The notes under the pieces are model-generated. The model was not told where the DNA came from, did not search any database, and saw nothing but the letters and a program-made list of their open reading frames with translations. From NCBI GenBank assembly GCA_025800145.1, contig JAOXSH010000065.1:1-64000 (forward strand): a stretch of 64,000 bases of DNA, read 5' to 3'. The position numbers and the translations under genes were made by a program. The DNA is from Cohaesibacter sp. (GTDB lineage: Bacteria > Pseudomonadota > Alphaproteobacteria > Rhizobiales > Cohaesibacteraceae). Below, piece after piece: positions 25,686 through 33,446 of the stretch; position 1 is the stretch's first letter; each line of letters starts with the position of its first letter.

Positions 25686-26579
25686 ATGTTTACGCTTGCT
25701 CATATATCCGACCCCCATTTAGGCCCTTTACCAGAGCCATCTGGCCTGCAATTGGCCAACAAACGTATCTTTGGTTATGTCAATTGGCGCAGAAACCGAA
25801 AAGGGGTCATGACCACATCTGTTCTGGATGACTTGATCGCAGATTTAAAGGCCAAACAGCCAGATCATCTCGCAATCACCGGCGATTTGGTCAATCTGGC
25901 GCTGCCACAGGAAATTCTCAATGCTCAAAAATGGCTGCAAAGCCTTGGAGCGGCAGACTGGATATCCGTTGTACAGGGCAATCATGATGCCTATGTGCCC
26001 GGCTCTCGCTTAAAGGCCGAACAAAGCTGGCTGGATTATATGGCATCAGACCAGCATCTGGCCAACCACATCAATTTTCCCACCATGCGCACACGCGGCC
26101 CCCTTGCCCTGATCGGCGTCAATTCTGCCCGTGCAACCATGCCCTTGATGGCAACGGGCTATTTCCGCAGCAACCAGGCGCAACGATTGGCAGAGCAGCT
26201 CATTCATGCAAAAAATCAGGGATTATTCCGCGTGGTGATGATCCATCATCCCCCCGCGCCCAAAGCAACCCACTGGCACAAACGCCTGATTGGGGCATCC
26301 CTGTTCAGACGCGTGATACAGCAACATGGGGCAGACTTGATTTTGCACGGCCACACCCATTTGAACACCCGCACCACCATCAAAGGGCCTGAGACAGAGG
26401 TGCCGGTCATTTGCGTGCCCAGTGCCTCACAAAATCCGGGTGGTCATAAACCAGCTTCTGCCTATAATCTCTTTCATATTTCAGGCGAGGCTGGCAACTG
26501 GCACTGCGTGATGCAACAGCGCGGGTTTAGCAAACCGGGAGACCCAATCAAAGACCTGCTGCATGTCTCATTGCTATGA
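25686..26579 (+). CDS. Calcineurin-like metallophosphoesterase
   Basis: The 297-residue protein has all motifs of the two-metal phosphoesterase fold: ISDPHLG, ITGDLVNLA, VQGNHDAYVPG, MIHHPP and LHGHTHLN. It resembles the CpdA-type cyclic-nucleotide phosphodiesterase group, but the substrate is not proven. The track start at 25626 adds 20 residues without support; the ATG at 25686 starts directly on the first strand (MFTLAHISDPH). It converges with the gene at 26582, with two bases between. Confidence 0.88.
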   Translation: MFTLAHISDPHLGPLPEPSGLQLANKRIFGYVNWRRNRKGVMTTSVLDDLIADLKAKQPDHLAITGDLVNLALPQEILNAQKWLQSLGAADWISVVQGNHDAYVPGSRLKAEQSWLDYMASDQHLANHINFPTMRTRGPLALIGVNSARATMPLMATGYFRSNQAQRLAEQLIHAKNQGLFRVVMIHHPPAPKATHWHKRLIGASLFRRVIQQHGADLILHGHTHLNTRTTIKGPETEVPVICVPSASQNPGGHKPASAYNLFHISGEAGNWHCVMQQRGFSKPGDPIKDLLHVSLL

Positions 26580-26581
26580 CA

Positions 26582-27211
26582 TCAAAATGGCGATGGCGCA
26601 TACCAGGCATAAGCCAGCAACCCGGCAACACCGAACAAAACACCAATCAAAAATGTCAGCAATCCACTGCCGCCATTTTTACGGACCTCAGCCCCAGCCC
26701 CAGCCCCAGCCCCAGTCCCAGTCCCAGCCCCAGTCCCAGCCTGTGAGGCAACAAGATCTGCCGCAGGTTCCGCTGCCACATTTCCAAGCTTGTCCATCAA
26801 ATCGTCACTCTCAAGCGCTTTTTCCCGCTCAATGATCCGACGGGCCAAATAATGCGTCACACAATCGGCCATGATCTCAACATCATGGCTCTCTTTGATC
26901 AGCACTCGGCCCATGCGTGTATCTTTGACAAAGCGATAATGGCGTTTGTCCCGCCCCATTTCGACAAAGCCAAGAAGATCGACCCAAAAGCGCGGCTTGG
27001 ACCCCGGCACAATGCGCAAAAGCGCCTGTTCCATATCCTCCGGCAATTCGGCACGCACCTCTTCCAACGCCTCATCAAGAAGCTCAAGTCTGGCCCGTTC
27101 CGTATCTCCCAGCTCAACCACAACGCTGTCCTGATCCACATCTTTCAGGCGCACCTCACGAACAGCCCGCTTCAAGCTACGCTTTGGCGAGGCTTTTTTC
27201 TGCTCTTCCAT
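26582..27211 (-). CDS. Unrecognised protein with repeat linker and C-terminal membrane anchor
   Basis: I do not recognise this gene of about 209 residues. A charged N-terminal part (EEQKKASPKRSLKRAVREVRL) is followed by an alpha/beta-looking region (VVVELGDTERARLELLDEAL, FWVDLLGFVEMGRDKRHYRFVKDTRMGRVLI). A Gly-Ala-Thr linker from a six-base repeat and one C-terminal helix (GLLTFLIGVLFGVAGLLAYAWY) complete it, so it is probably tail-anchored with the bulk in the cytoplasm. AGAGG before the ATG at 27211 supports that start over 27277. No homology-based function is offered. Confidence 0.7.
   Translation of the reverse strand: MEEQKKASPKRSLKRAVREVRLKDVDQDSVVVELGDTERARLELLDEALEEVRAELPEDMEQALLRIVPGSKPRFWVDLLGFVEMGRDKRHYRFVKDTRMGRVLIKESHDVEIMADCVTHYLARRIIEREKALESDDLMDKLGNVAAEPAADLVASQAGTGAGTGTGAGAGAGAEVRKNGGSGLLTFLIGVLFGVAGLLAYAWYAPSPF
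26689..26741. repeat. Six-base tandem repeat (CAGCCC/CAGTCC)
   Basis: About nine units of CAGCCC, some changed to CAGTCC, encode the Gly-Ala-Thr linker of the tail-anchored protein. All are in frame, so unit gain or loss changes linker length without a frameshift. Confidence 0.85.
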
Positions 27212-27714
27212 GATCGACACCTCTTTACCTGTCTCTAAAATCCACTCGTCAAGCCGCACACCATACAAGGATCCCAATCAGGGTCTGGGCTCAGGACACA
27301 TTCATGTATAAGTCTATGCTCTAGTCTGTTTGTCTTGAAATATTCAGATAGAAGAAACAAGAGCGAAATAAGGGTAGCTCCCGGCTTAACACTCTTGGTT
27401 CGATAGATAGATGCTTCAAGACAAACCCGAAGGGCGAAGCAGTTTTGTGCAAGGAAATGCATCGTAAAATCTTGAAAATGAACCACATTGTCGCAATTTT
27501 CCTCCTTGTCCTTGCACAAAATTGCACGCGCAGAATAGGCCAAATGAATGGGGCCTGAGCCTAACAACCCAAAAGACAATCCAAAGACAGCTCAGCAAAA
27601 GCCAAACAAAGTCTTAACATCATTTAAGGCAAAAAGCAGGCAAAATGTCTCAAATCAAAACAGTAAGAGCGTAATATCCTGCAAAACCGACTTTCACAAT
27701 TAACAATCTCTTAA
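27212..27714. other. Gene-free gap with exact 13-bp inverted repeat
   Basis: TTTTGTGCAAGGA (27443-27455) and TCCTTGCACAAAA (27509-27521) are exact inverse copies 53 bases apart. The 114-residue ORF in the track here has no recognisable protein features. The gap lies upstream of the tail-anchored protein gene and downstream of the alpha/beta hydrolase gene, both leftward. Confidence 0.5.
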
Positions 27715-28488
27715 TCATTGACCAGCCGCAACATTTTGCCGGATCAGCGCCAACACCTCGCGCGCGCATTCAAGATGGGGCATATGCCCAACCCCTTCAA
27801 ACACATGGGTTGCAACCAAACCCGGCAATTTATGGCTTTGGCGTGTCGGCAAAACCCGGTCCTGTGTGCCCCAAATCACTTTCACCGGACAGGAAAAACT
27901 CGCCAATTGCGCCGTTGGCAAACATTTTTGACCCTTTCCATCCAAAATAGCGTCCGCCGTTGCCTGAACCGCTTCCAAAGCCCCCGGCGTCTGACGAAAA
28001 GTCGCCACATGCTCGGCCAGACTTTTGGGCACATCAAAGTCCCAACCAAAAAATTGTTCCAACAAAATATGGATCTGCTCAACATCCCGCGCCTTTGCAT
28101 AATGGCGCAGCAAAGTATGGTTGATTTCGGGCCCAAATCCCCCCGGTGCCAACAAGGTCAGGGAGGCCACAAGCTCCGGCTGTTTAAAGCCCATCAATGT
28201 TGCAACCGCGCCGCCTAAAGAATGGCCGACCAAATGCACCCGCCGCTCTCCCAAAGCCTCAAGATCTGCCAAAATCGCCTTGGCCGCCACCATGGCATTG
28301 CACTCATGCGGATAGGCAAGCGAGCCACCATGACCGGGCAAATCAAAAGCAACAGAGCGAAGGGAAGAAGACAGCCCAACCTGTAAATTGCCCCAGCCGG
28401 TCAAATCCCCCGCAAAGCCATGAATGAACACCACCAAGTCGCCAGTTTTGGGCCCCATTTGAACAAAATTAAGCTGTGTCTGCGCCAT
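27715..28488 (-). CDS. Alpha/beta-fold hydrolase
   Basis: The 257 residues show the alpha/beta hydrolase core: VVFIHGFAGDLTGWGNL (oxyanion HG), the nucleophile elbow VGHSLGGAVA, the Asp region VIWGTQDRVLP and the catalytic His GVGHMPHLE. The substrate is unknown. Some relatives resemble the hydrolase-like domain fused to acetoin dehydrogenase E2. I use the ATG at 28488, which has AAGGAAACC upstream; the track start at 28584 lies in a long palindrome. Confidence 0.88.
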   Translation of the reverse strand: MAQTQLNFVQMGPKTGDLVVFIHGFAGDLTGWGNLQVGLSSSLRSVAFDLPGHGGSLAYPHECNAMVAAKAILADLEALGERRVHLVGHSLGGAVATLMGFKQPELVASLTLLAPGGFGPEINHTLLRHYAKARDVEQIHILLEQFFGWDFDVPKSLAEHVATFRQTPGALEAVQATADAILDGKGQKCLPTAQLASFSCPVKVIWGTQDRVLPTRQSHKLPGLVATHVFEGVGHMPHLECAREVLALIRQNVAAGQ

Positions 28489-28520
28489 AATCCGGTTTCC
28501 TTTTCTCACGCCCGCCGCCA

Positions 28521-28681
28521 TAGGTTGAGGACTCATATTCTTTTCGCTTTCGGTCTTTCTGTGCTGTTTGAGTTCAAGGCGCAAAACTGCCGGAAATCTG
28601 GTTGATTTTCAAAGTTTTGCAACGCTGAAATTGAGCAGCACAGAAAGACCGAAAGCGAAAAAAATATGAACTCTCAACCTA
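28521..28681. mobile_element. 161-bp near-perfect palindrome, MITE-like
   Basis: The left arm (28521-28587) opens TAGGTTGAGGACTCATATTC and the right arm (28614-28681) is its inverse with few changes. A central 26-bp run (TTTTCGCTTTCGGTCTTTCT..) is exact. The ends are TAGGTTGAG..CTCAACCTA around a loop of about 26 bases. Long terminal inverse arms, no coding capacity and TA at both edges suggest a miniature inverted-repeat element of the IS630/Tc1 type; this is inference. Similar ends occur at about 507 and 63101. It separates the divergent hydrolase and flippase genes. Confidence 0.6.
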
Positions 28682-28757
28682 GCATAAATCTGCATATCAT
28701 GCCCGACCATAAAACAACCAGACATTAAAGCTTTGCTGTTAAAATCAGGATAGCAAA

Positions 28758-30227
28758 ATGAATGGGCCCAAAGACAACCAACATCATCCAATCAGCATGA
28801 CATCACACAAAGCCAAGAAAAATGCGCCACCCAACCGGGACAAGGCACAGGACAAGGCCCAGAACAAGGCCCAGAACAAGGCCCAGAACAAGGCAATGAA
28901 GCAGCAAGCCATGCTGGCCTTTGCCATTCGTCTGGCCGGGGCTGGTTTGCTCTATCTTGTGCAAATCCTGTTGGCCCGGCTCTTGGGGCAAAAAGAGTAT
29001 GGCCTTTATGCCTTGGTATGGGTTTGGGTCATCATGCTCAGCCAATGTGCCTGTATGGGCTTCAACACAGCCATTTTGCGTTTTCTGCCCGGCTATAGCA
29101 TCAAGGCACAGACAGAAACAGCCCGCACCTTTGTGATCACGGCCCGCGATACAGCCCTTGGCTTTGCCTCTCTTTTTGCCATCCTTGGCCTGTCTGGTAC
29201 CTATCTCTTCTCAAACTGGCTGGACCAAACGCAGCTTTGGCCCATCTATCTTGGCATGGCCTGCTTGCCGCTTTTCGCCTTGGGAGAAATTTACGAAGGG
29301 GCCGCCTTGGCCCGCTCGCGCATTTTGACCGCGCTTTTGCCCTCCTTCATTCTGCGCCCTTTGCTGGTGGCGCTTGGCCTTATCATCGCCAGCATATCCG
29401 GCTTGCCAACAACAGCCACCACCGCCATGCAAGCGGCCTTGCTTGCCACAGCTCTGGCAACCATCATACAAGTGATTGGGGCAAACAAGGCCCTGAAAGC
29501 AGAATGGGGCCCTGAAACAAAGATCAAAAAAGCCCGCCCTGAACAGGCAAGGCATTGGTTCAAAACAGCAGGACCCTTGGTGCTACTGGATGGATTTTAT
29601 CTCATCACCATCAATGCCGATATCATCTTGCTGGGCCTTTTGCTCGGCCCAGAACCAATCGCCATCTATTATGCCTCGGTCAAAACACTGGCATTGGTCG
29701 CCTATATCCATTTTGCCACCAGTCTGGTCGCCGCCCGCCCCTTTGCCGATTTGTTCGCCACCCAAACGGATATAGCGCAGATCAATGCCCTTTATCGCAA
29801 AATGACCCACTGGACCCTCTGGCCCTCACTGGCAACAGCCGCATTGATCATAATAGCAGCACCCTATATTCTGGCTTTGTTTGGCCCCGATTATGATCAC
29901 GGCCTGCCGGTCATCGCCATTCTATCCGTTGGATTGGTCATACAGGGCGCGGCTGGCCCCGTTCAAAATCTGCTCAACATGGCGGGAGAAGAAAAATCAT
30001 CCGCCAAATCAGCCTTCATCGCCATGGCCGTCAATATCAGTTTCAATCTGTTGCTCATCCCGATCTGGGGCATATATGGCGCAGCCCTTGCCACCACCAT
30101 TGGCACCACCACACAAGCTATGATGATGCTCACACAAGCCCATAAAAAACTGGGCTTACGGCCAGCCTTTCTGCCACAAACAAAGCCACACCTCACGCAG
30201 CGCCAGAAGATTTACCAAGCCCATTGA
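28758..30227 (+). CDS. Oligosaccharide flippase / polysaccharide biosynthesis membrane protein
   Basis: This 489-residue protein has about 12-14 membrane helices of the Wzx/MVF type: LAGAGLLYLVQILLARLLGQKEYGLYALVWVW at the N-terminus, and IWGIYGAALATTIGTTTQAMM near the end, typical of flippases. It would move a lipid-linked glycan across the inner membrane. No glycosyltransferases are near, so the glycan is unknown. The N-terminal tail has five copies of a 12-base unit giving KAQN/KAQD. The start is 28758 or the ATG at 28797. The 3' end overlaps the convergent TetR gene by 35 bases. Confidence 0.85.
   Translation: MNGPKDNQHHPISMTSHKAKKNAPPNRDKAQDKAQNKAQNKAQNKAMKQQAMLAFAIRLAGAGLLYLVQILLARLLGQKEYGLYALVWVWVIMLSQCACMGFNTAILRFLPGYSIKAQTETARTFVITARDTALGFASLFAILGLSGTYLFSNWLDQTQLWPIYLGMACLPLFALGEIYEGAALARSRILTALLPSFILRPLLVALGLIIASISGLPTTATTAMQAALLATALATIIQVIGANKALKAEWGPETKIKKARPEQARHWFKTAGPLVLLDGFYLITINADIILLGLLLGPEPIAIYYASVKTLALVAYIHFATSLVAARPFADLFATQTDIAQINALYRKMTHWTLWPSLATAALIIIAAPYILALFGPDYDHGLPVIAILSVGLVIQGAAGPVQNLLNMAGEEKSSAKSAFIAMAVNISFNLLLIPIWGIYGAALATTIGTTTQAMMMLTQAHKKLGLRPAFLPQTKPHLTQRQKIYQAH
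28839..28898. repeat. 12-bp in-frame tandem repeat, five units
   Basis: Units of GACAAGGCCCAG or AACAAGGCCCAG, five in a row with small changes, encode the hydrophilic N-terminal tail of the flippase. Confidence 0.85.
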
Positions 30228-30798
30228 AAACAATCTCGGTATAAATGTCGACCATTTCTTCAATGGAATATTGGCCATCAGGATTATACCAGCCACAGAC
30301 ACCGCTTAACATGGCAATCAAGGCCCGCGCCGAGATCCTGCTATCGGGCATGGACCAGCAACCTTGCTCAATCCCTTGATCAATAATGTCTTTCAAACGC
30401 AATTCATAGCGGCGGCGCAAGGCCACAATCTTGGTATAATTCTCCGCCTTCAAGCTGCGCAATTCCATATTGCCAATAAAGACTTTTTGCTTGCGCGCCG
30501 TATACCAGGTGATGTGATAGCGCACAAAAGCACGCATCGCCTCTTCCGGGTCGTCAATATCGGCCAACGCCTCATCCAACTGCTCATTCAGCTCCAGCAC
30601 AATGGAATGCAGCAACTTGAACAAAAGATCCTGCTTGGAGGCAATATGATTATAAAGAGACCCAGCCTGTATCCCCACTGCCCCCGCCAATTGCCGCAAG
30701 GAAACCGCCTCATATCCATGCTGGTAAATCAGCTCAATCCCGGCTTCATAAATGGCTTTAAGGGTTTTCTCCCCGCTCGATCCCGGTGCTCTGGACAT
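30193..30798 (-). CDS. TetR/AcrR-family regulator
   Basis: The 201-residue protein has a TetR HTH (TLKAIYEAGIELIYQHGYEAVSLRQLAGAVGIQAGSLYNHIASKQDLL) and an all-helical ligand domain ending in ALIAMLSGVCGWYNPDG, a pattern common in TetR regulators of fatty-acid or acyl-CoA genes. No acyl-CoA genes are adjacent, so the target is unknown. I take the ATG at 30798; the track's 30816 has no spacing for a ribosome-binding site. Its end overlaps the convergent flippase gene. Confidence 0.9.
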   Translation of the reverse strand: MSRAPGSSGEKTLKAIYEAGIELIYQHGYEAVSLRQLAGAVGIQAGSLYNHIASKQDLLFKLLHSIVLELNEQLDEALADIDDPEEAMRAFVRYHITWYTARKQKVFIGNMELRSLKAENYTKIVALRRRYELRLKDIIDQGIEQGCWSMPDSRISARALIAMLSGVCGWYNPDGQYSIEEMVDIYTEIVFNGLGKSSGAA

Positions 30799-31075
30799 AT
30801 AGTCGTTTCCCTTCAATGGCCCCTATGCCAAAGATGACAGTCAAACAATCACAATCATGGCTTACCCCAGATCACAACATTTGTCAGCCCCTGCATAAAA
30901 TCACAACACCAAGACAATCGGGGCAACCACTTCAGCCCAACAAAATCCTTCATGCTTTTGGTATTATTCACAAAGCGGTGGATTCTCACAGCCCCACCCA
31001 AACCTCGCTTGACAGACAGGATAGGGAACCCTATAAGCCACATCAGCCTCGCTCAAGAGAGCGCATATATGGTCT

Positions 31076-31152
31076 GGCGGAGTAGCTCAGTTGGTTAGAG
31101 CAGCGGAATCATAATCCGCGTGTCGGGGGTTCAAGTCCCTCCTCCGCTACCA
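31076..31152 (+). tRNA. tRNA-Met (CAU), elongator type
   Basis: This is a full cloverleaf of 77 nt. Acceptor GGCGGAG/CTCCGCT, D-loop AGCTCAGTTGGTTAGAGC, anticodon stem GCGGA/TCCGC with loop ATCATAA (anticodon CAT), T-arm GGGGGTTCAAGTCCCTC, and encoded CCA. A1-type initiator features are absent, so it is the elongator. The type III restriction island begins about 220 bases downstream. Confidence 0.96.
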
Positions 31153-31396
31153 AAATTTCCAATAAAATCAACAAGTTACAATACAGACCCTGCGCAAGCA
31201 TTTTGTGTTTTTACGCTTTTGCAGTTATTTTTTACAAAAATAGCAGAAGCGCAAATGTGGCGTGGTCTCAGCTTTGACACAGATTTGGATTGCCTTTGGC
31301 ACACCAAATTTGATTTTCTAACGCTTTTGATTTTCTAACACTATGGCAAGATGGGTTTGTCTGTCAGTACCTGACTTAAAAATCCTGAGCTGGCCC

Positions 31397-31609
31397 TCTC
31401 GCCAAAGAGAGGGGATTGCCAAGAGCAAGAGCAAGAGCAAGAGCAAGGCCAAGACCAAGGCTGCGGGCAAATACAAGCGACGCGCTCCGGTTTCCCAAGA
31501 CAGAGTGGATCAGTTATTCGCGCTAAAGTCACAGGGGGTAAAACCGCCTGATACAGCAAAACAGCTTTCTTTGGGTCGTTCAACGGTTTATCGATTGATA
31601 AAAGAATAA
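31397..31609 (+). pseudogene. 3' remnant of a serine recombinase (resolvase/invertase)
   Basis: The frame from 31397 reads RQREGIAK, then a run of KSKSKS, then AAGKYKRRAPVSQDRV and a C-terminal HTH (PDTAKQLSLGRSTVYRLIKE) before TAA. This is the end of a Hin/resolvase-type protein. The catalytic N-terminal domain is missing, replaced by a family-A repeat end just upstream. A six-base repeat (AAGAGC) has expanded the normally short AKAKAAGKY linker. It is probably non-functional as a recombinase. Confidence 0.8.
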
Positions 31610-31652
31610 GTGATTTGACCCCGGTTCATAAAGGGGTGAAGGGCAGGATGAC

Positions 31653-33446
31653 GTGACAGAGCTGAACTTTAAAGGCAAAGAATTTGTCTACAACCACCAT
31701 TTGTCTGTTCCAATCCGCCCGCTGGAAATGCATGGCGATAAAGGCATTGGCGACCCTTCGCTTGATAGCAACCTGATCATTCAGGGCGACAATTTGCACG
31801 CGCTCAAGGCGCTGTTGCCTATGTATGCGGGCAAGGTGGACTGCATTTTCATCGACCCACCCTATAACACCGGCAATGAAGGCTGGGCCTATAACGACAA
31901 CGTCAACGCCCCGATGATCAAGGAGTGGCTGGCCGCAAACCCTATTGGGATCGATGACGGCCTGCGCCACGACAAATGGTGCGCAATGATGTGGCCAAGG
32001 CTGAAGTTGCTGCATGAGTTGTTGGCTGAGGATGGCATGCTATGCGTTTCCATCGACGACAACGAGACCCACCGGCTTAGGCATTTGCTAGAGGACATAT
32101 TTGGTGTTGACGGTTTCTTGGCAGAGGTAGTTTGGCGATCCGCGGATAGTTCGAACAACGACGCTAAACGGTTCTCGGTGGATCACAACACACTCTACTT
32201 CTTTTCAAAAGATGCCGATTGGATTTCGGCTAAGTTAGATCGGAGGGAAGAGAACAACGCCCACTACACCAACCCTGACGACGACCCCAAGGGGCCTTGG
32301 TTCCCCGGCAACCTGAGCTCACCAAACCCAAGGGATAACCTCCGTTATACCATCCAGCATCCAGACGGCAGAACGCTGGAGCCGCCGTCGAATGGTTGGC
32401 GCTGGAGCGAAGCGCTGATGGATGAAAAACTTGAAAGCGGAGAAGTCACCTTCTCTGAGAGCGAACGGGGCATTCTTCGAAAGACATACCTAGCTGATCA
32501 GGATGGCTTGTCGCCCTCCACGCTTTGGATCGACTTGGACGAAACCGGGCACAATCGAAACGCCAAGTATGAGTTGAAACGATTGTTCCCAGAGTTGCAA
32601 ACCTCTGAGCTATTCCCAACTCCCAAGCCTTCAAAGTTGATCTCCAAAATCTTGCGTGTCCAAGGCAAGCAAGATGCGGTGGTCTTAGATAGCTTCGCTG
32701 GATCAGCAACCACAGCACACGCTGTGCTTCAAGAGAATGCAATAGACGGAGGCAACCGACGCTTCATCCTTGTTGAGATGGAGGACTATGCTCCCAGTGT
32801 CACTTCAGAACGTGTCCGCCGTGTCATCAATGGCTATGACTTCCAAGGTACGCAAAAGACTGAGTTGCTGCGTGAAAAGCTCTCTTGGTCCAAGATCGAC
32901 AAGGCGGACAAGCTGCGCGATCAGGTGACCGCGATTGAAAACCTGCATGGCCATGAGTTCGACAGAATAGCCAAGGCGGTCAAAGACGATCATCTGGTTG
33001 TGACCGGTGAAAAGAAGGTGGCCAACCGCGCCGAGGGGCTGGGTGGTAGCTTCACCTATTGCACCCTTGGTGACCCGATAGAGCTGGACGCAATCCTGAC
33101 CGGCGAAAGCCTGCCGGACTGGAAAGCATTGGGCCGCATCCTCTTCCACATGGCCACCAGCCAGCCGCTGGATGCAGGCACGATGGAGGAAGGGCGGTTT
33201 TATCTCGGCACTCATGCGGGCACCCATGTCTGGCTGATCTACAAGCCCGATCTGGATTGGCTCAAATCGCCCGAGGCAGCACTGAACCTGTCCTTCGCCC
33301 GTGCTGTGGCCAAAGGTGCCCCCGATGACCGGCACATTGTCTTTGCCCCGGCCCGTCATGTCAGCCAGAAGATGCTGGCCGATCAAGGCCTTCCAGTTGA
33401 GTTTGCTCCTCTTCCCTTCGCCCTCTATCGATTGGAGCGTGATTAA
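31653..33446 (+). CDS. mod: Type III restriction system methyltransferase (Mod)
   Basis: The 597 residues form a beta-class N6-adenine/N4-cytosine methyltransferase. The catalytic motif DPPYNTGN lies near residue 73 and the S-adenosylmethionine motif LDSFAGSATTAHAVL near residue 345. A target-recognition region lies between and after. It starts with GTG at 31653 behind GGGCAGG. Mod sets the recognition sequence and protects host DNA, and also guides Res. It overlaps res (TAATG). The recognition site cannot be read from the sequence. Codon use differs from the flanks, consistent with transfer. Confidence 0.93.
   Translation: MTELNFKGKEFVYNHHLSVPIRPLEMHGDKGIGDPSLDSNLIIQGDNLHALKALLPMYAGKVDCIFIDPPYNTGNEGWAYNDNVNAPMIKEWLAANPIGIDDGLRHDKWCAMMWPRLKLLHELLAEDGMLCVSIDDNETHRLRHLLEDIFGVDGFLAEVVWRSADSSNNDAKRFSVDHNTLYFFSKDADWISAKLDRREENNAHYTNPDDDPKGPWFPGNLSSPNPRDNLRYTIQHPDGRTLEPPSNGWRWSEALMDEKLESGEVTFSESERGILRKTYLADQDGLSPSTLWIDLDETGHNRNAKYELKRLFPELQTSELFPTPKPSKLISKILRVQGKQDAVVLDSFAGSATTAHAVLQENAIDGGNRRFILVEMEDYAPSVTSERVRRVINGYDFQGTQKTELLREKLSWSKIDKADKLRDQVTAIENLHGHEFDRIAKAVKDDHLVVTGEKKVANRAEGLGGSFTYCTLGDPIELDAILTGESLPDWKALGRILFHMATSQPLDAGTMEEGRFYLGTHAGTHVWLIYKPDLDWLKSPEAALNLSFARAVAKGAPDDRHIVFAPARHVSQKMLADQGLPVEFAPLPFALYRLERD

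Noticed and set aside
27235-27579. 114-codon minus-strand ORF
   Set aside because: No family features; it crosses the inverted repeat and overlaps the leader of the tail-anchored protein gene.
31130-31152. tRNA-Met 3' end as attachment site of the island
   Set aside because: I looked at the right boundary near 36040-36140 for a copy of the tRNA 3' end and found none; no tyrosine integrase is present.
31418-31460. Possible CRISPR-like array in the AAGAGC repeat
   Set aside because: The units are contiguous six-base repeats without spacers, inside a recombinase linker.
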